From positions 124,001 through 188,000 of the forward strand of contig NZ_CAMCWY010000001.1 in NCBI RefSeq assembly GCF_945882965.1: DNA of 64,000 nt, given 5' to 3'. This stretch comes from Sphingorhabdus sp. EL138. Its GTDB lineage: Bacteria; Pseudomonadota; Alphaproteobacteria; Sphingomonadales; Sphingomonadaceae. Shown in pieces: positions 43,404 to 54,138 of the stretch. Both the position numbers and the translations under genes were made by a program. Below the pieces are notes generated by a model. It searched no databases. It had not been told where the DNA came from and was given only the letters and a program-made list of their open reading frames with translations. Numbering within the stretch: position 1 is the stretch's first letter; each line of letters begins with the position of its first letter.

Positions 43404-44891
43404 ATGAGCATCAATATCGGACCACCTATGGTTGACGAATTGAAGCCGAAAATTGCAGTGATTGGCATTGGCGGTGCCGGCGGAAATGCCGTTGCCAATA
43501 TGATAAAAGCGAAGGTTGAAGGCGTAGATTTCCTTGTGGCCAACACCGATGCGCAGGCACTGAACGCCTCGCCTGCGGATTATCGCATTCAGCTTGGACC
43601 CGAGATTACGCAGGGTCTTGGCGCTGGTTCGCGCCCAGAGGTCGGACGGGCCGCTGCTGAAGAGACAATTGAGCAAGTAAAGTCCGCTTTGGCTGGTTGT
43701 CACATGTGCTTCATCGCGGCTGGCATGGGCGGTGGAACCGGAACAGGCGCCGCTCCAGTCATTGCGCAGGCTGCGCGTGAAATGAACATACTAACCGTTG
43801 GCGTCGTGACTAAGCCATTCCTTTTTGAAGGATCGCGCCGGATGCGCTCTGCAGATTCAGGCATTGCCGAACTGCAACAGCATGTTGACACCCTGATCGT
43901 TATTCCCAACCAGAACCTGTTTTTGGTCGCCAACCCGAACACGACGTTTAAAGAGGCATTCTTGCTTGCCGACGAAGTTCTGCAACAGGGCGTTCGCGGT
44001 ATCACTGACCTTATGGTTATGCCTGGCCTCATCAACCTCGATTTTGCCGATGTGCGTTCTGTCATGCACGAAATGGGCAAGGCGATGATGGGCACTGGCG
44101 AAGCCGAAGGCGATGGCCGCGCGCTTGAAGCGGCGGAGAGGGCGATTGCCAACCCGCTGCTCGACGGCGTTTCGATGCAAGGCGCAAAGGGCGTTATCGT
44201 GTCGATTACTGGCGGCGAAGACATGCGCCTGATGGAAGTTGACGAGGCTGCGAACTATATTCGTGAGCTTGTTGACCCCGATGCAAACATCATCTGGGGT
44301 TCAGCGTTCAATGAAAATCTGAACGGCAAAATCCGCGTTTCGGTTGTTGCAACCGGTATCGATAATGAAGGCCTGAGCACATCACCAGCAACGCAATCGC
44401 GGACGCCATTTTCGTTCAACCGTCCGGCACCAGAGCCAGTTGTGGTGGCGCCTGCGCCAATACCGCCTTTATTTGTATCCACCAATTCCGCGCCAGTTGA
44501 AGAACCAAACCTGGTTGCGGAACCAGAAGAAGACGACAGCTTGGTCCTTGGCAGTGATTTCGAAGCTCCAGAAGCGGATGAAGACGCCACTGCGGACGGC
44601 CAAGAGCAGTCGCCCGGGTCGAGCACCTTTTCCTCTGCATCTTGGGCAGGCGCAGATGCGCTTGAACTGAACACGCCTGCGGATGCAAATGTACCATCGC
44701 CTGCACCTGTCGACGTAACACAGGCGCCTGAACGTGCGGCACCCCGCATTTCCACAGGGGGTACGTTGTTCGAACGTATGTCGAACCTGTCACGCGGTCT
44801 TTCCCGGTCCGACGATGCAGATGACAAGAGCCGTGATGATGCGAGCAGTGTGAACGTTCCGCGCTTCCTCGATAGGCAGAACAACTCTTAG
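43404..44891 (+). CDS. ftsZ: Cell division protein FtsZ
   Basis: A 495-residue tubulin-like GTPase that builds the division ring. The N-terminal nucleotide loop is [15 protein letters not shown], the signature GGGTGTG lies at 109–115, and the synergy loop reads [11 protein letters not shown]. The globular domain ends near 320. An acidic, Pro/Ala-rich linker of about 155 residues follows, long as in Caulobacter relatives, and the extreme C-terminus [13 protein letters not shown] is the conserved peptide that binds FtsA. The start has AAGGGGATAAAATT, a good ribosome binding site. The 104 bp gap before it may hold its own promoter. Confidence 0.97.
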   Translation: MSINIGPPMVDELKPKIAVIGIGGAGGNAVANMIKAKVEGVDFLVANTDAQALNASPADYRIQLGPEITQGLGAGSRPEVGRAAAEETIEQVKSALAGCHMCFIAAGMGGGTGTGAAPVIAQAAREMNILTVGVVTKPFLFEGSRRMRSADSGIAELQQHVDTLIVIPNQNLFLVANPNTTFKEAFLLADEVLQQGVRGITDLMVMPGLINLDFADVRSVMHEMGKAMMGTGEAEGDGRALEAAERAIANPLLDGVSMQGAKGVIVSITGGEDMRLMEVDEAANYIRELVDPDANIIWGSAFNENLNGKIRVSVVATGIDNEGLSTSPATQSRTPFSFNRPAPEPVVVAPAPIPPLFVSTNSAPVEEPNLVAEPEEDDSLVLGSDFEAPEADEDATADGQEQSPGSSTFSSASWAGADALELNTPADANVPSPAPVDVTQAPERAAPRISTGGTLFERMSNLSRGLSRSDDADDKSRDDASSVNVPRFLDRQNNS

Positions 44892-44919
44892 GGTCCTGAC
44901 CCTAAGCTGCGTCAGCAGC
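44887..44919 (+). terminator. Hairpins at the ftsZ stop codon
   Basis: CTTAGGGT (44887–44894) pairs exactly with ACCCTAAG (44899–44906), with the TAG stop codon inside the stem; directly after it GCTGC–GTCA–GCAGC can form a second hairpin. No T-tract follows, so this may be a Rho-independent terminator of weak form, an RNA-stability element or a pause site closing the dcw transcript. Confidence 0.4.
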
Positions 44920-45011
44920 GCCGCGTCATTTCGTCCGGTTTAGGCAACCATTTGTCGGAGCATTTTGTAAGCAGGCTTTGCGTCCGGCAATCTGCGTTCA
45001 AATAAGGGCGA

Positions 45012-46787
45012 ATGAATGTGACAATGTTACGTGATGCAGGGATATTGTGTGCGCTCGCTTTATCATCGGGCGTGCTCGCGCAAGCCGTTGATGAAAGCGC
45101 GCTTGAGGCACTTGACCAGGTAGCGCCTGCTGCACCGATACGTTCGGAACCTGCTGGCGCGGCCGAGTTGCGTGCAGCCATGCGCCGGATATCTCTTAAT
45201 CCTTCCGATGCGGACGCCATGGCCGATGCGGGCAACGCCTCGCTTGCCTTGGGCGACGCCAACGCCGCTTTGAACTTCTTCACGCGTGCCAATGCGCTTC
45301 GTCCCAGCAGCAGCCGTATCGTGTCAGGTCTGGCGACGGCGACCGTGCGCACGGAAAACCCGTTTGAAGCACTGCGGTTGTTTGATCAAGCCGTCCGCCT
45401 CGGCGCGAATGAGCGTTCGATTGCGCTGGACCGTGCATTGGCGTTTGACCTGTTGGGTAATTTTGCCCGCGCGCAGCAGGATTATAAGTTGGCGCGGACA
45501 GCGTCAGCCTCGGATGACCTGATTATCCGCCAGGCGGTTTCCTTGTCTCTGGCGGGGCAAAAAGAAGCCGCCGACGCGATGCTGGTTCCGCTGCTGCAAC
45601 GCAACAGTGCCACGGCATGGCGTGCCCGGGCTTTCATGCTGGCGGCCCGAGGGGACCTTATTGAAGCAACGAAAGTCGCGCAAGGGTTCATGGATGCTAG
45701 CTCGGCCCAGCGAATGGAGCGGTTTTTCCGGCTGATGCCTTCCCTGACGGCTGCGCAGAAGGCAGCGGCAATACATTTGGGCCATTTCCCGACGGGCCAA
45801 GCGGTCGGACGTGACAGTGAACAGGTCCGCCGAATTGCATCGAGGCAACCACAGGCGCCCGTCGTGTCCGGCAATAATCGCCTTATTCCGTCGGGCGCTG
45901 CGCTTGGACCAATAGCTACGCCAAAGCGCGACGGCAAAACCACCTCGAATCCACATCGTAAACGCGACCAAAAGGCCGAGGAGCGGGCGGAAATTCAGGC
46001 GGTGGTTGCCAATATTCCCGAAGCACAGAAGCTGCCCAAGACAGACACGTCTCGCCTTAGCACTGCCGCGCGTGCCCAGATCGAGGAAGCGCAAACCGCC
46101 CGAATTGCCAGCGTCAGCAATAATGCGCTGCCAGTGCCCGAAACTGCGCGCCCATTGGTCAGTGCAGCCTTGCCAAGGCCGGTAAGCACGCCAACGCCTG
46201 CTTTGCCCGCTGCCATTACGCCAGCACCAACCCAAAGCCGTGGGTCAATACAGGAGGCAGTCCCGATATCGCAGGCCCCAAATGCTGCTGGGCAAGCGCC
46301 TGAACCCGCGCCTGCGGTGCCGGTTGCGTCCTCCGGCTTTGATCTGGGCGCAATTGTGGAGGCCATTGATATTCCGGAAAGCGATCAACAGCCTTCGCAA
46401 GTTCCCGTTGATTTGAAAAAATTGAAACCACTGGCACCCAAGGCGACGGCAGAGCCAGTCAAGGTTGCCAAGTTTGATCCTAAGATTGCGGCGAAGGCCA
46501 AAGCCGAAAAGGACCATCCCGCCCGCTATTGGGTGCAGATTGCGACCGGAAACGCCAATGCCCTTGGCTTTGATTATCGCAAACTCATCAAGACCTATGC
46601 GGCCTTGCTTAAAGACCGGAACCCATACACGTCCGAATGGGGCCGAACAGACCGTCTGTTGGTTGGTCCGTTTGCCGACCTGAAAGCGGCGAAGAAATGG
46701 GAAGGCGACTATAAAAAGGCGGGCGGTGACGCCTTTATGTGGAAAAGCGAGATTGGCGAGGTCGTTAGTCCGTTGAAAACAAAATAG
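45012..46787 (+). CDS. TPR and SPOR domain periplasmic protein
   Basis: A 591-residue exported protein. A signal peptide (about 1–24, ending VLAQA) leads to TPR-like helical repeats at about 50–250 (DADAMADAGNASLALGDANA, NFFTRANALRPSSSRIVSGLA, ALRLFDQAVRLG, FDLLGNFARAQQDYKLAR). A long Ala/Pro-rich low-complexity part follows (about 270–490). The end (about 505–585) is a SPOR domain: RYWVQIATGNANALGFDYRK, GRTDRLLVGPFADLKAAKKW. SPOR domains bind bare septal glycan, so a role in division or cell wall turnover fits its place 120 bp after ftsZ. lpxC, which follows ftsZ in many alphaproteobacteria, is not here. Not a named family that I can identify. Confidence 0.8.
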   Translation: MNVTMLRDAGILCALALSSGVLAQAVDESALEALDQVAPAAPIRSEPAGAAELRAAMRRISLNPSDADAMADAGNASLALGDANAALNFFTRANALRPSSSRIVSGLATATVRTENPFEALRLFDQAVRLGANERSIALDRALAFDLLGNFARAQQDYKLARTASASDDLIIRQAVSLSLAGQKEAADAMLVPLLQRNSATAWRARAFMLAARGDLIEATKVAQGFMDASSAQRMERFFRLMPSLTAAQKAAAIHLGHFPTGQAVGRDSEQVRRIASRQPQAPVVSGNNRLIPSGAALGPIATPKRDGKTTSNPHRKRDQKAEERAEIQAVVANIPEAQKLPKTDTSRLSTAARAQIEEAQTARIASVSNNALPVPETARPLVSAALPRPVSTPTPALPAAITPAPTQSRGSIQEAVPISQAPNAAGQAPEPAPAVPVASSGFDLGAIVEAIDIPESDQQPSQVPVDLKKLKPLAPKATAEPVKVAKFDPKIAAKAKAEKDHPARYWVQIATGNANALGFDYRKLIKTYAALLKDRNPYTSEWGRTDRLLVGPFADLKAAKKWEGDYKKAGGDAFMWKSEIGEVVSPLKTK

Positions 46788-46826
46788 TGGCTTCCGGTCG
46801 GTGGCACTTGGCGGCATAAGCGCGCC

Positions 46827-47978
46827 ATGTCGCATCTTGCCCCTTATGCCTCCTTTCCTGAACATAGCCGAGGTCGGCTGCATGCCGAACCGTCCAGCGA
46901 TATACGCGGACCACGGGATATTTTTCAGCGTGACCGCGACCGTATCATCCATTCGATTGCGTTTCGCCGCCTGCGCCACAAGACGCAGGTTTTTATTTCC
47001 CCCGATGGCGATCATTTTCGTGTCCGCCTGACACATAGTCTTGAGGTCGCGCAAATTGGCCGGACGATTGCCCGCGCGCTGGGCTTGAATGAGGATCTGA
47101 CCGAGGCCTTGTGTCTGGCCCACGATATTGGCCATCCGCCCTTCGGTCATGCGGGCGAGGATGCGCTTGAAGAAGCGATGAAGCCGTTTGGCGGGTTCGA
47201 CCACAATGCGCAGACGCTGCGTACGCTGACGCTGCTTGAATCGCCCTATCCGTCATGGCCTGGATTAAACTTAAGCTGGGAACTGCTTGAGGGGCTGGCC
47301 AAACATAATGGCCCGGTTGCCAACCCCGGTTGGGCCTTGGCCGAAGTGCATGCAGGCTTTGACCTAAGCCTGACCGATTGGCCTTCGTTGGAGGCGCAAG
47401 TTGCGGCGATCAGCGACGATATCGCTTACGACAATCACGATATTGACGATGGCATCCGGGCAGGGTTGCTCGACATGGACCAATTGCTTGAGCTGCCGTT
47501 CGTGGCGGAGCGCTGGCAGGCTATCTTGGCCCGCTACCCCGACGTCCGCCCGCGCCGCTTGATCGGCGAGCTTACGCGTGAACAGATTGGCGTGATGGTC
47601 AATGATGTGATTGAATCCACGCGCACGCGCATAGACGAACTCGGTATCAGAACTGCCGATGATGTGCGCAAGGCTGGCGTCATGATTGGTGGGTTTTCCT
47701 CTGAAATGGCAGCGCGTGAGCGGCGGCTCAAGAAATTCATGTATCAAAAGCTCTATCATCACCCCACGCAGACTGCGGCGGCGATGGAGGCATCGAAGGT
47801 CGTGCGCGAACTGTTTGTGCTCTATCACAACGATGTTGGCCTGCTGCCACCCGAATGGCGCGAAAATCTTCCCCAGCAAGACCCGGAGCGTAGCCGCCAT
47901 ATCGGCGACTTTTTGGCCGGGATGACGGATCGTTACGCCACTGACCGGCACCGCGAACTTTGCGGGATCGGCGCGTGA
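46827..47978 (+). CDS. dgt: dGTP triphosphohydrolase-like HD domain protein
   Basis: A 383-residue HD-domain enzyme of the Dgt family (short type), predicted to split dGTP or other dNTPs into nucleoside and triphosphate. The HD motif is [21 protein letters not shown]: [18 protein letters not shown], preceded by [17 protein letters not shown] with the first metal histidine. [20 protein letters not shown] is the opening signature. [13 protein letters not shown] provides the later acidic metal ligand. Start ATG 46827 is 39 bp after the SPOR protein gene. The stop overlaps the next start by GTGA. Nucleotide preference cannot be told from sequence. Confidence 0.9.
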   Translation: MSHLAPYASFPEHSRGRLHAEPSSDIRGPRDIFQRDRDRIIHSIAFRRLRHKTQVFISPDGDHFRVRLTHSLEVAQIGRTIARALGLNEDLTEALCLAHDIGHPPFGHAGEDALEEAMKPFGGFDHNAQTLRTLTLLESPYPSWPGLNLSWELLEGLAKHNGPVANPGWALAEVHAGFDLSLTDWPSLEAQVAAISDDIAYDNHDIDDGIRAGLLDMDQLLELPFVAERWQAILARYPDVRPRRLIGELTREQIGVMVNDVIESTRTRIDELGIRTADDVRKAGVMIGGFSSEMAARERRLKKFMYQKLYHHPTQTAAAMEASKVVRELFVLYHNDVGLLPPEWRENLPQQDPERSRHIGDFLAGMTDRYATDRHRELCGIGA

Positions 47979-48631
47979 ACCCGAAAATCGTCATTGCCGG
48001 TGGCTCGGGCTTGGTCGGAAAAGAGGTGGCGGATCTACTGGCCCGTAACGGAGTTGAGGTCCATTTGGTGTCGCGTCGACCTACCGCGCAATCAACACGC
48101 AATGTGCAGGAGCATGTCGCCTTAAGCGATGAATGGCCAGCGATTGTGGCGCGAATTAAGCCGGACGTCGCCATTTCATGTTTGGGAACCACGATACGCA
48201 CCGCAGGGTCGCAGGACGCTTTCAAGGCTATCGACCACGCGCTGGTGCTTGCCTTTGCACAGGCCAGCCATGCAGCCGGAACACAGCATTTCATCACTGT
48301 CTCATCGGTGGGCGCGATGCCAGCGAGCAGCAATTTCTACCTGAGAACAAAGGCTGAGATGGAACAGGGGCTGTGCAACATTGGCTTTCAACGCCTTGAT
48401 ATCATGCGCCCAAGCCTGCTGACGGGTGGCAAGCGCGAGGGGAATCGTCCGGGCGAGGCATTGGGGATTTTATTGTCACCGTTCGTCGACAGGTTGATGG
48501 TTGGACCGATGCGGAAATATGCCTCCACGCCATCTCATATATTGGCGCAGGCCATCGCGGGCTTGGCAGATAGGCGCGAACATGGCGTTTTTATCCACGA
48601 AAATGATTCCATCCGCGCGCTCGCCGGTTGA
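47975..48631 (+). CDS. NAD(P)-binding Rossmann protein, HTATIP2-like
   Basis: A 218-residue small oxidoreductase-like protein. GTG 47975, overlapping the dgt stop as GTGA, begins [21 protein letters not shown] with the GxxGxxG nucleotide loop (residues 8–14). Later landmarks are [47 protein letters not shown] (a Ser-Tyr-Lys type triad with Tyr and Lys in YLRTK) and [20 protein letters not shown], which match the atypical SDR/HTATIP2 and UbiE-linked 'NAD-dependent epimerase' groups. No substrate can be assigned. A possible promoter for the riboswitch starts inside its stop codon. Confidence 0.82.
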   Translation: MNPKIVIAGGSGLVGKEVADLLARNGVEVHLVSRRPTAQSTRNVQEHVALSDEWPAIVARIKPDVAISCLGTTIRTAGSQDAFKAIDHALVLAFAQASHAAGTQHFITVSSVGAMPASSNFYLRTKAEMEQGLCNIGFQRLDIMRPSLLTGGKREGNRPGEALGILLSPFVDRLMVGPMRKYASTPSHILAQAIAGLADRREHGVFIHENDSIRALAG

Positions 48632-48657
48632 CTCTGCAATAGGCTAACGCCAATATA
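48628..48657 (+). promoter_or_regulatory. Possible promoter for the gcv operon
   Basis: TTGACT (48628–48633) is a good -35 element; AATATA (48652–48657) is a plausible -10 at a spacing of 18 bp. It sits just before the glycine riboswitch, overlapping the stop codon of the upstream gene. A GACTC (GANTC type) at 48630–48634 overlaps the -35. Weakly supported. Confidence 0.4.
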
Positions 48658-48664
48658 GGACTGT

Positions 48665-48883
48665 CGCTGACGAAGCGGGAGAGCATCCCTTTAAGGGATC
48701 GCCGAAGGAGCAACCGCCCCGGAATCTCTCAGGCAAAAGGACCGCTTCGGCTTTTGCGACACTCTGGAAAGCGCTTATCTTGGCCGTTTGCTGAGATACG
48801 CCACCGAAGGTGTAACCTGCCATATGCGCCATTCATGGCACCTATCGTGGATAAAGCTCTCAGGTACCCGTGACAGAGGGGGC
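48665..48883 (+). promoter_or_regulatory. Tandem glycine riboswitch (two aptamers)
   Basis: Two glycine aptamers lie in series before gcvT. The first (about 48674–48745) reads GCGGGAGAGCATC, GCCGAAGGAGCAA, CTCTCAGGCAAAAGGACCGC; the second (about 48759–48880) reads ACTCTGGAAAGCGC, GCCACCGAAGGTGTAACC, CTCTCAGGTACCCGTGACAG then AGGGG. These GGAGAG/GCCGAAGGxGxAA/CTCTCAGGxAAAxGGAC patterns are the known gcvT riboswitch consensus. Glycine binding usually turns on the cleavage operon. gcvT starts 53 bp later. Confidence 0.93.
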
Positions 48884-48936
48884 AGCAGACTTTGCGCCAA
48901 CCGGCGTCGGTCGCTGCGACTCTTGAACGGACTGAT

Positions 48937-50085
48937 ATGCGCGAAGAAGACGAATTCGAACTCGAACCCATCGAAATATTAGAGCTGCCGCTCGATGCCT
49001 GGCATCGTGACAAGGGCGCGCGCATGGTTGAATTTGCGGGCTACCACATGCCGATCCAATATGAAGGCATCATGGCCGAACATATCTGGACGCGCGAAAA
49101 TGCCGGGCTGTTCGATGTAAGCCATATGGGTCAGTTGATGCTGACCGGCGACGGTGCCGCCGAAGCGCTTGAAGCCCTCGTCCCCGGCGACATTTCGGCA
49201 CTGAAAGAGGGCAAGATGCGCTATTCGCTTTTGCTGGCCGAAGACGGTGGCGTGCTCGACGACATGATGATTACGGCGGCGCCAATGGGCCTGTATGTCG
49301 TCGTCAATGGCGCGGTGAAATGGGATGATATGGGCTATCTGCGCGAATATCTGCCCGACGAAATCACCATCAACAATATGGAAGACCGCGCGTTGTTGGC
49401 GCTGCAAGGGCCCAAGGCGGTCGATGCGTTGAAACGTGTCGTGCCGGGCGTGGACGCGCTGTATTTCATGGAGGCGGGTTCATTCTTCTGGGGTCCCAAG
49501 ACCGACCCTGAGCCGCTTTGGATTAGCCGTTCGGGCTATACGGGCGAGGATGGCTTTGAAATCTCTGTTCCGGCCACGCATGCACAAAAACTGGCGGACC
49601 AATTATGTGCGCAGCCAGAGGTCAAGCCGATTGGCCTTGGCGCACGCGATTCGCTCCGGCTTGAGGCTGGCTTGCCGCTCTATGGTCATGATATGAACCC
49701 TGAACTGGAGCCTGTCGAAGCCAACGCCGCCTTTGCCATCTCCAAACGCCGCCGGGCGCAAGGTGGCTTTGCTGGGTCCGAGCGTATCCTAGAAGCGCTT
49801 GCCAACGGCCCTGCACGCAAGTTGGTTGGCCTTTCGGTCGATGGCAAAATGCCCGTCCGTGAGGGCGCACCGATTTTTGCAGGCGACATGCAAGTTGGTG
49901 TCATTACCTCTGGCGGCTTTGGCCCAAGCGTCGGCGCGCCCATTGCCATGGGCTATGTTGATGCTGGCCATAACGCGGTCGGCACCGCGCTTGCAGCCGA
50001 AGTGCGCGGCAAGCGCGTGTCCATCACTGTCGCAAATCTACCTTTCGTCCCACATCATTATCATCGCAAAGGAGTGAACGCATGA
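48937..50085 (+). CDS. gcvT: Aminomethyltransferase, glycine cleavage T protein
   Basis: A 382-residue tetrahydrofolate-dependent T protein that releases ammonia and makes methylene-THF from the aminomethyl-lipoyl H protein. I use ATG 48937; an upstream in-frame TTG at 48892 would begin inside the leader after the riboswitch. Its acidic start ([13 protein letters not shown]) is followed by [40 protein letters not shown] and [10 protein letters not shown], a strong T-protein signature. [14 protein letters not shown] and [20 protein letters not shown] are the other landmarks. Overlaps gcvH (ATGA). Confidence 0.96.
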   Translation: MREEDEFELEPIEILELPLDAWHRDKGARMVEFAGYHMPIQYEGIMAEHIWTRENAGLFDVSHMGQLMLTGDGAAEALEALVPGDISALKEGKMRYSLLLAEDGGVLDDMMITAAPMGLYVVVNGAVKWDDMGYLREYLPDEITINNMEDRALLALQGPKAVDALKRVVPGVDALYFMEAGSFFWGPKTDPEPLWISRSGYTGEDGFEISVPATHAQKLADQLCAQPEVKPIGLGARDSLRLEAGLPLYGHDMNPELEPVEANAAFAISKRRRAQGGFAGSERILEALANGPARKLVGLSVDGKMPVREGAPIFAGDMQVGVITSGGFGPSVGAPIAMGYVDAGHNAVGTALAAEVRGKRVSITVANLPFVPHHYHRKGVNA

Positions 50086-50453
50086 CCCGTTATTTCACCG
50101 AAGATCATGAGTGGATCGACGTAGACGGCGACAGCGCAACAGTCGGCATCACGCAATATGCGCAAGGCCAATTGGGCGACATTGTGTTTGCGGAGGTTCC
50201 TGCGGCAGGTGCGACGTTAAAAAAAGGCGGCGATGCAGCGGTTGTGGAATCGGTGAAGGCCGCATCCGACGTTTACGCGCCCGTGAGCGGTACAGTCATC
50301 GACAGCAATGCCGCGCTTGAGGGCGACCCTGCTTTGGTCAACAGCGACCCCGAAGGCGAAGGCTGGTTCTTCAAGCTCACTTTAAGCGACATCAGCGAAC
50401 TTAACAGCCTGATGGATGCTGCCGCGTATAAGGCATTTGTTGACGGGCTTTAA
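50082..50453 (+). CDS. gcvH: Glycine cleavage H protein
   Basis: A 123-residue lipoyl carrier protein that shuttles the methylamine between P, T and L proteins. [20 protein letters not shown] is the usual opening, and the lipoylated lysine is Lys59 in [31 protein letters not shown] and [13 protein letters not shown] complete the H-protein pattern. Its length matches the family (about 125). ATG overlaps gcvT's stop. gcvPA follows after 36 bp. Confidence 0.97.
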   Translation: MTRYFTEDHEWIDVDGDSATVGITQYAQGQLGDIVFAEVPAAGATLKKGGDAAVVESVKAASDVYAPVSGTVIDSNAALEGDPALVNSDPEGEGWFFKLTLSDISELNSLMDAAAYKAFVDGL

Positions 50454-50489
50454 GATAATCCGCTCGCGATGCGGGTTATGGAGATTGAA

Positions 50490-51848
50490 ATGCGTTATTT
50501 ACCGTTAACCCCATCTGACCGGCAAGCGATGCTTGCTGTCATCGGGGCAAAGTCGATTGACGATTTGTTTTGTGATGTGCCTGCCGAAGCGCGACTGGAT
50601 GGGCCGATCCTTGGCCTGCCCAATCACGCCAGTGAAATGGCGGTGGAGCGGCATTTTTCTGAGCTCGCGCGCCAAAATATGACCTCGTCGCATCATCCAT
50701 TCTTCTTGGGCGCAGGCGCATATAAGCATCATGTGCCCGCAAGCGTGGATCACATCATCCAGCGCGGTGAGTTCCTGACCGCGTACACGCCCTATCAGCC
50801 CGAAATCGCGCAGGGCACGTTGCAAATGCTGTTTGAATTCCAGACTCAGGTTGCGCGATTGTTCGGTTGCGATGTCGCCAATGCGTCGATGTATGACGGC
50901 TCGACCGCTTGTTGGGAAGCCATTGGCATGGCTGGCCGCATTACCAAGCGGACAAAGGCACTGCTGTCTTCAGGGTTGCACCCGCATTATGTCAGCGTGG
51001 CCAAGACGATGGCGCAATATACGGGCGATACCTTGCACACCGCATTGCCGGAGCTTTCTGCCCAGACCGACAGCGCGCGTTTGCTCGCCGCTATTGACGG
51101 CGAGACAAGCTGCGTCGTTGTGCAATATCCCGACATATTGGGACGGATCGAAGACCTGTCTGCCATCGCCGCTAAGGCGCATGCGCATGGGGCGTTGTTG
51201 ATTGCGGTCGTGACGGAGCCCGTTGCCTTGGGCGCGATTAAAGCGCCCGGTGAAATGGGCGCGGACATCGTGGTGGGTGAGGGGCAGTCGCTTGGCGTCG
51301 GCTTGCAATTTGGCGGGCCTTATGTAGGCCTATTCGCGTGCAAGGAAAAATTCGTCCGCCAAATGCCTGGTCGCTTATGCGGTGAGACTGTGGATGCCGA
51401 AGGAAAGCGCGGCTTTGTCCTTACCCTGTCCACACGTGAGCAGCATATCCGCCGTGAAAAGGCGATGTCAAATATCTGCACCAATTCCGGTCTTTGTGCG
51501 CTGGCTTTCAGTGTGCATCTAACCCTGTTGGGTGAAAAAGGATTGCGCGGATTAGCCCAGTTGAACCACGCGCTTGCGGTGCAAGCGGCGGATCGGCTGT
51601 CAAAAATTCCGGGCGTCGCATTGGTCAATGACAGCTTCTTCAACGAATTTACGTTAAAGCTACCCAAAGAAGCGCGACCCGTTGTGCGTGCGCTTGCCGA
51701 CCGCAAGATACTTGGCGGCGTGTCGCTTGGGCGTCTTTACCCCAATGCAGACGCGCTTTCAAATGGCCTGCTTGTGGCCGTTACGGAGACCGCCACCAGC
51801 GCGGATGTCGAAACATTTGCCGCCGCTTTGCAGCAGATTTTGGCATGA
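50490..51848 (+). CDS. gcvPA: Glycine dehydrogenase (decarboxylating) subunit 1
   Basis: A 452-residue N-terminal half of the split P protein. Start ATG 50490 ([14 protein letters not shown]) has GGAG 6 nt before it; the upstream in-frame ATG at 50469 is less like the family. [40 protein letters not shown] and the folding loop [16 protein letters not shown] are family motifs. The subunit forms a heterodimer with GcvPB and contributes to PLP binding although the PLP lysine is in the partner. It overlaps gcvPB (ATGA). Confidence 0.96.
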   Translation: MRYLPLTPSDRQAMLAVIGAKSIDDLFCDVPAEARLDGPILGLPNHASEMAVERHFSELARQNMTSSHHPFFLGAGAYKHHVPASVDHIIQRGEFLTAYTPYQPEIAQGTLQMLFEFQTQVARLFGCDVANASMYDGSTACWEAIGMAGRITKRTKALLSSGLHPHYVSVAKTMAQYTGDTLHTALPELSAQTDSARLLAAIDGETSCVVVQYPDILGRIEDLSAIAAKAHAHGALLIAVVTEPVALGAIKAPGEMGADIVVGEGQSLGVGLQFGGPYVGLFACKEKFVRQMPGRLCGETVDAEGKRGFVLTLSTREQHIRREKAMSNICTNSGLCALAFSVHLTLLGEKGLRGLAQLNHALAVQAADRLSKIPGVALVNDSFFNEFTLKLPKEARPVVRALADRKILGGVSLGRLYPNADALSNGLLVAVTETATSADVETFAAALQQILA

Positions 51849-53416
51849 ACAGCATCAAACAGAGCGGATGGAAGCCCGAAATGGGCGGTGTAGGCGAAAG
51901 CGTTCCTGCAACCTATACCGGCAACAAGGCATTGATGCTGGAAGAGGCATTGATTTTCGAGATTGGCACCACTGAAACAACAGGCGTTGATCTCGCCGAT
52001 GCGCCGCAGGTCGCCACGCGCCTGGGCAATCTGGAACGGCACAGCGACATTGGCCTGCCCGGCCTGTCGGAGCCTGAGACGGTACGCCATTATACGCGCC
52101 TCAGCCGTCAGAATTACGCGATTGATCTCGGTTTCTTCCCGCTCGGCAGCTGCACAATGAAGCACAATCCGCGCCTGAATGAAAAAGTCGCGCGCATGGC
52201 GGGCTTTGCCGATGTCCATCCGTTGCAACCTGTCGAGACGGTCCAAGGCGCATTGGCGGTTATCAATGAACTTGCGGTGTGGCTGATCCAGCTCACCGGA
52301 ATGTATGGGGTCGCTATGACGCCCAAGGCTGGCGCGCACGGGGAGCTGTGCGGAATATTGTGTATCAAGGCGGCACTCGAAGCACGGGGTGACCCGCGCA
52401 GCGTTATCTTGGTTCCCGAAAGTGCGCATGGGACCAACCCTGCCACTGCGGCTTTTGCCGGTTTCTTGGTCGAAAATATCCCGGCAACCTCGGAAGGCAG
52501 GGTTGACTTGGCGGTGCTTAAAGCAAGGCTTGGTCCGGATGTGGCCGGGGTGATGATCACTAATCCCAACACCTGCGGTCTATTCGAGCGGGATATGCGC
52601 GCAATTTCTGACGCGGTCCATGCGGCGGGTGGCTATGTCTATTGCGACGGCGCGAACTTCAATGCGATTGTTGGCCGCGTCCGCCCCGGCGATTTGGGCA
52701 TCGATGCGATGCACATCAACCTGCACAAGACGTTTTCTACCCCGCATGGCGGCGGTGGGCCGGGTTCCGGGCCAGTGGTGTTGTCACAAGCGCTGTCGCC
52801 TTATGGTCCCTTGCCCTTTACCGAACGACATGCTGACGGCAATTACACACTCGTTGAAGAAGAAACAGCCGGTGAACGCCATCCGCGCAGCTTTGGACGC
52901 ATGACTGCCTTCCACGGGCAAATGGGCATGTTCACCCGCGCGTTGGCTTACATCATGTCGCATGGCGCAAATGGCCTACGCCAAGTGGCGGAAGATGCCG
53001 TGCTGAACGCCAACTACATCCTGCGCAGCTTGGAGGACGTTCTTGAGGCACCTTTCGCCCATAGCGGTCCTTGCATGCATGAGGCATTGTTCAACGACAA
53101 TGGGCTGGCCGAAGGCTTCTCCACGCTCGACATTGCCAAGGGCCTGATTGATGAGGGCTATCACCCGATGACGGTATATTTCCCGCTCGTGGTGCATGGC
53201 GCAATGCTGATCGAGCCGACCGAGACCGAGAGCAAGGCAACGCTGGATCAGTTCATTGGCGCGCTGGGTCGCGTGGCGGAGCGGGCCAAGGCGGGTGACC
53301 CGTCGCTAAAGTCCGCGCCGCATCATGCGCCGCGTCGCCGCCTCGATGAAACCCAAGCTGCGCGTAAGCCCGTGTTGGTCTGGCGCGAACCCGAACAGGC
53401 CGTTGCGGCAGAATGA
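51845..53416 (+). CDS. gcvPB: Glycine dehydrogenase (decarboxylating) subunit 2
   Basis: A 523-residue PLP-bearing half of the P protein, which decarboxylates glycine and loads methylamine onto GcvH. The PLP lysine is Lys295 in [20 protein letters not shown]. Earlier, [20 protein letters not shown] and [17 protein letters not shown] are signatures, as is [12 protein letters not shown]. Long for the subunit by a short basic tail. The stop overlaps the methyltransferase that follows by ATGA, an unusual addition to the operon. Confidence 0.96.
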   Translation: MNSIKQSGWKPEMGGVGESVPATYTGNKALMLEEALIFEIGTTETTGVDLADAPQVATRLGNLERHSDIGLPGLSEPETVRHYTRLSRQNYAIDLGFFPLGSCTMKHNPRLNEKVARMAGFADVHPLQPVETVQGALAVINELAVWLIQLTGMYGVAMTPKAGAHGELCGILCIKAALEARGDPRSVILVPESAHGTNPATAAFAGFLVENIPATSEGRVDLAVLKARLGPDVAGVMITNPNTCGLFERDMRAISDAVHAAGGYVYCDGANFNAIVGRVRPGDLGIDAMHINLHKTFSTPHGGGGPGSGPVVLSQALSPYGPLPFTERHADGNYTLVEEETAGERHPRSFGRMTAFHGQMGMFTRALAYIMSHGANGLRQVAEDAVLNANYILRSLEDVLEAPFAHSGPCMHEALFNDNGLAEGFSTLDIAKGLIDEGYHPMTVYFPLVVHGAMLIEPTETESKATLDQFIGALGRVAERAKAGDPSLKSAPHHAPRRRLDETQAARKPVLVWREPEQAVAAE

Positions 53417-54042
53417 GTGGACCGCAGCCATTCATCTTCGAAAGCGGCCCAGACGTAAAACGCTACGCGCCAGCGACCGAGCGCAACCGTGATGTGATTG
53501 CGGAAACATTGGCGCGCTTGCTTCCGGCAGAAGGCCTCGTGTTGGAAGTGGCGAGCGGGACCGGCGAACATGCTGTGCACTTTTCAAGGCTGTTCCCCGC
53601 GCTGACATGGCAGCCAAGCGACCCGGACCCAATCGCCCTTGCGTCGATCAACGCGTGGCGTGCGGATTCCAACGTGCCGAACATGCGGCCTGCGATGCTG
53701 CTCGACGCAACGGCAGATTGGCCGATAGCGCAGGCTGACGCGGTCGTCTGCATCAACATGACGCATATCAGCCCTTGGGCTGCCACCGTTGGTCTACTAC
53801 GCAACGTCTCGCGTCTTTTGCCGCCGTCTGCCGTGCTTTTCATTTACGGACCCTTCAACCAACGCGACGTCCCGCTGGTCCCAAGCAATGCCGCCTTTGA
53901 TGCTTCGCTGCGGCAACAAAATGCCGAATGGGGCCTGCGCTATGTCGAGGATATTGCGGCAGAAGCCTATAAATCAGGGCTCCACTTGGACTCAGTCATC
54001 GATATGCCCGCGAACAATCTATCGTTGATCTTCCGCGCTTAG
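53413..54042 (+). CDS. DUF938 SAM-dependent methyltransferase
   Basis: A 209-residue class I methyltransferase of the DUF938 group. The SAM loop is VLEVASGTGEHAVHFSRLFP (about 36–55), preceded by RYAPATERNRDVIAETLARL, the family opening. LTWQPSDPDPIALASI carries the acidic ribose-binding residue. VCINMTHISPWAATVGLL matches motif IV. LFIYGPFNQRDVPLVPSNAAFDASLRQ is characteristic of DUF938. The ATG overlaps the gcvPB stop (ATGA), so it is a translationally linked part of the gcv operon and may use one-carbon units linked to it; the substrate is unknown. Confidence 0.88.
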   Translation: MSGPQPFIFESGPDVKRYAPATERNRDVIAETLARLLPAEGLVLEVASGTGEHAVHFSRLFPALTWQPSDPDPIALASINAWRADSNVPNMRPAMLLDATADWPIAQADAVVCINMTHISPWAATVGLLRNVSRLLPPSAVLFIYGPFNQRDVPLVPSNAAFDASLRQQNAEWGLRYVEDIAAEAYKSGLHLDSVIDMPANNLSLIFRA

Positions 54043-54138
54043 GCGGCTGCAAATCACAATATTGACATGTCGCGATAATCTCTCAACACATTGCATCAGG
54101 CCTTTGCGAAAAAATGGCCGGTGCTAGGGGAGAATGAT

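Noticed and set aside
47569-47740. Antisense frames over dgt suggested as small proteins
   Set aside because: No start site support, no domain, and fully contained in a gene with clear conserved motifs.
48892-48936. TTG at 48892 as the gcvT start
   Set aside because: It would add 15 residues that begin immediately after the riboswitch and are unlike GcvT; ATG 48937 gives a better start although its ribosome site is weak.
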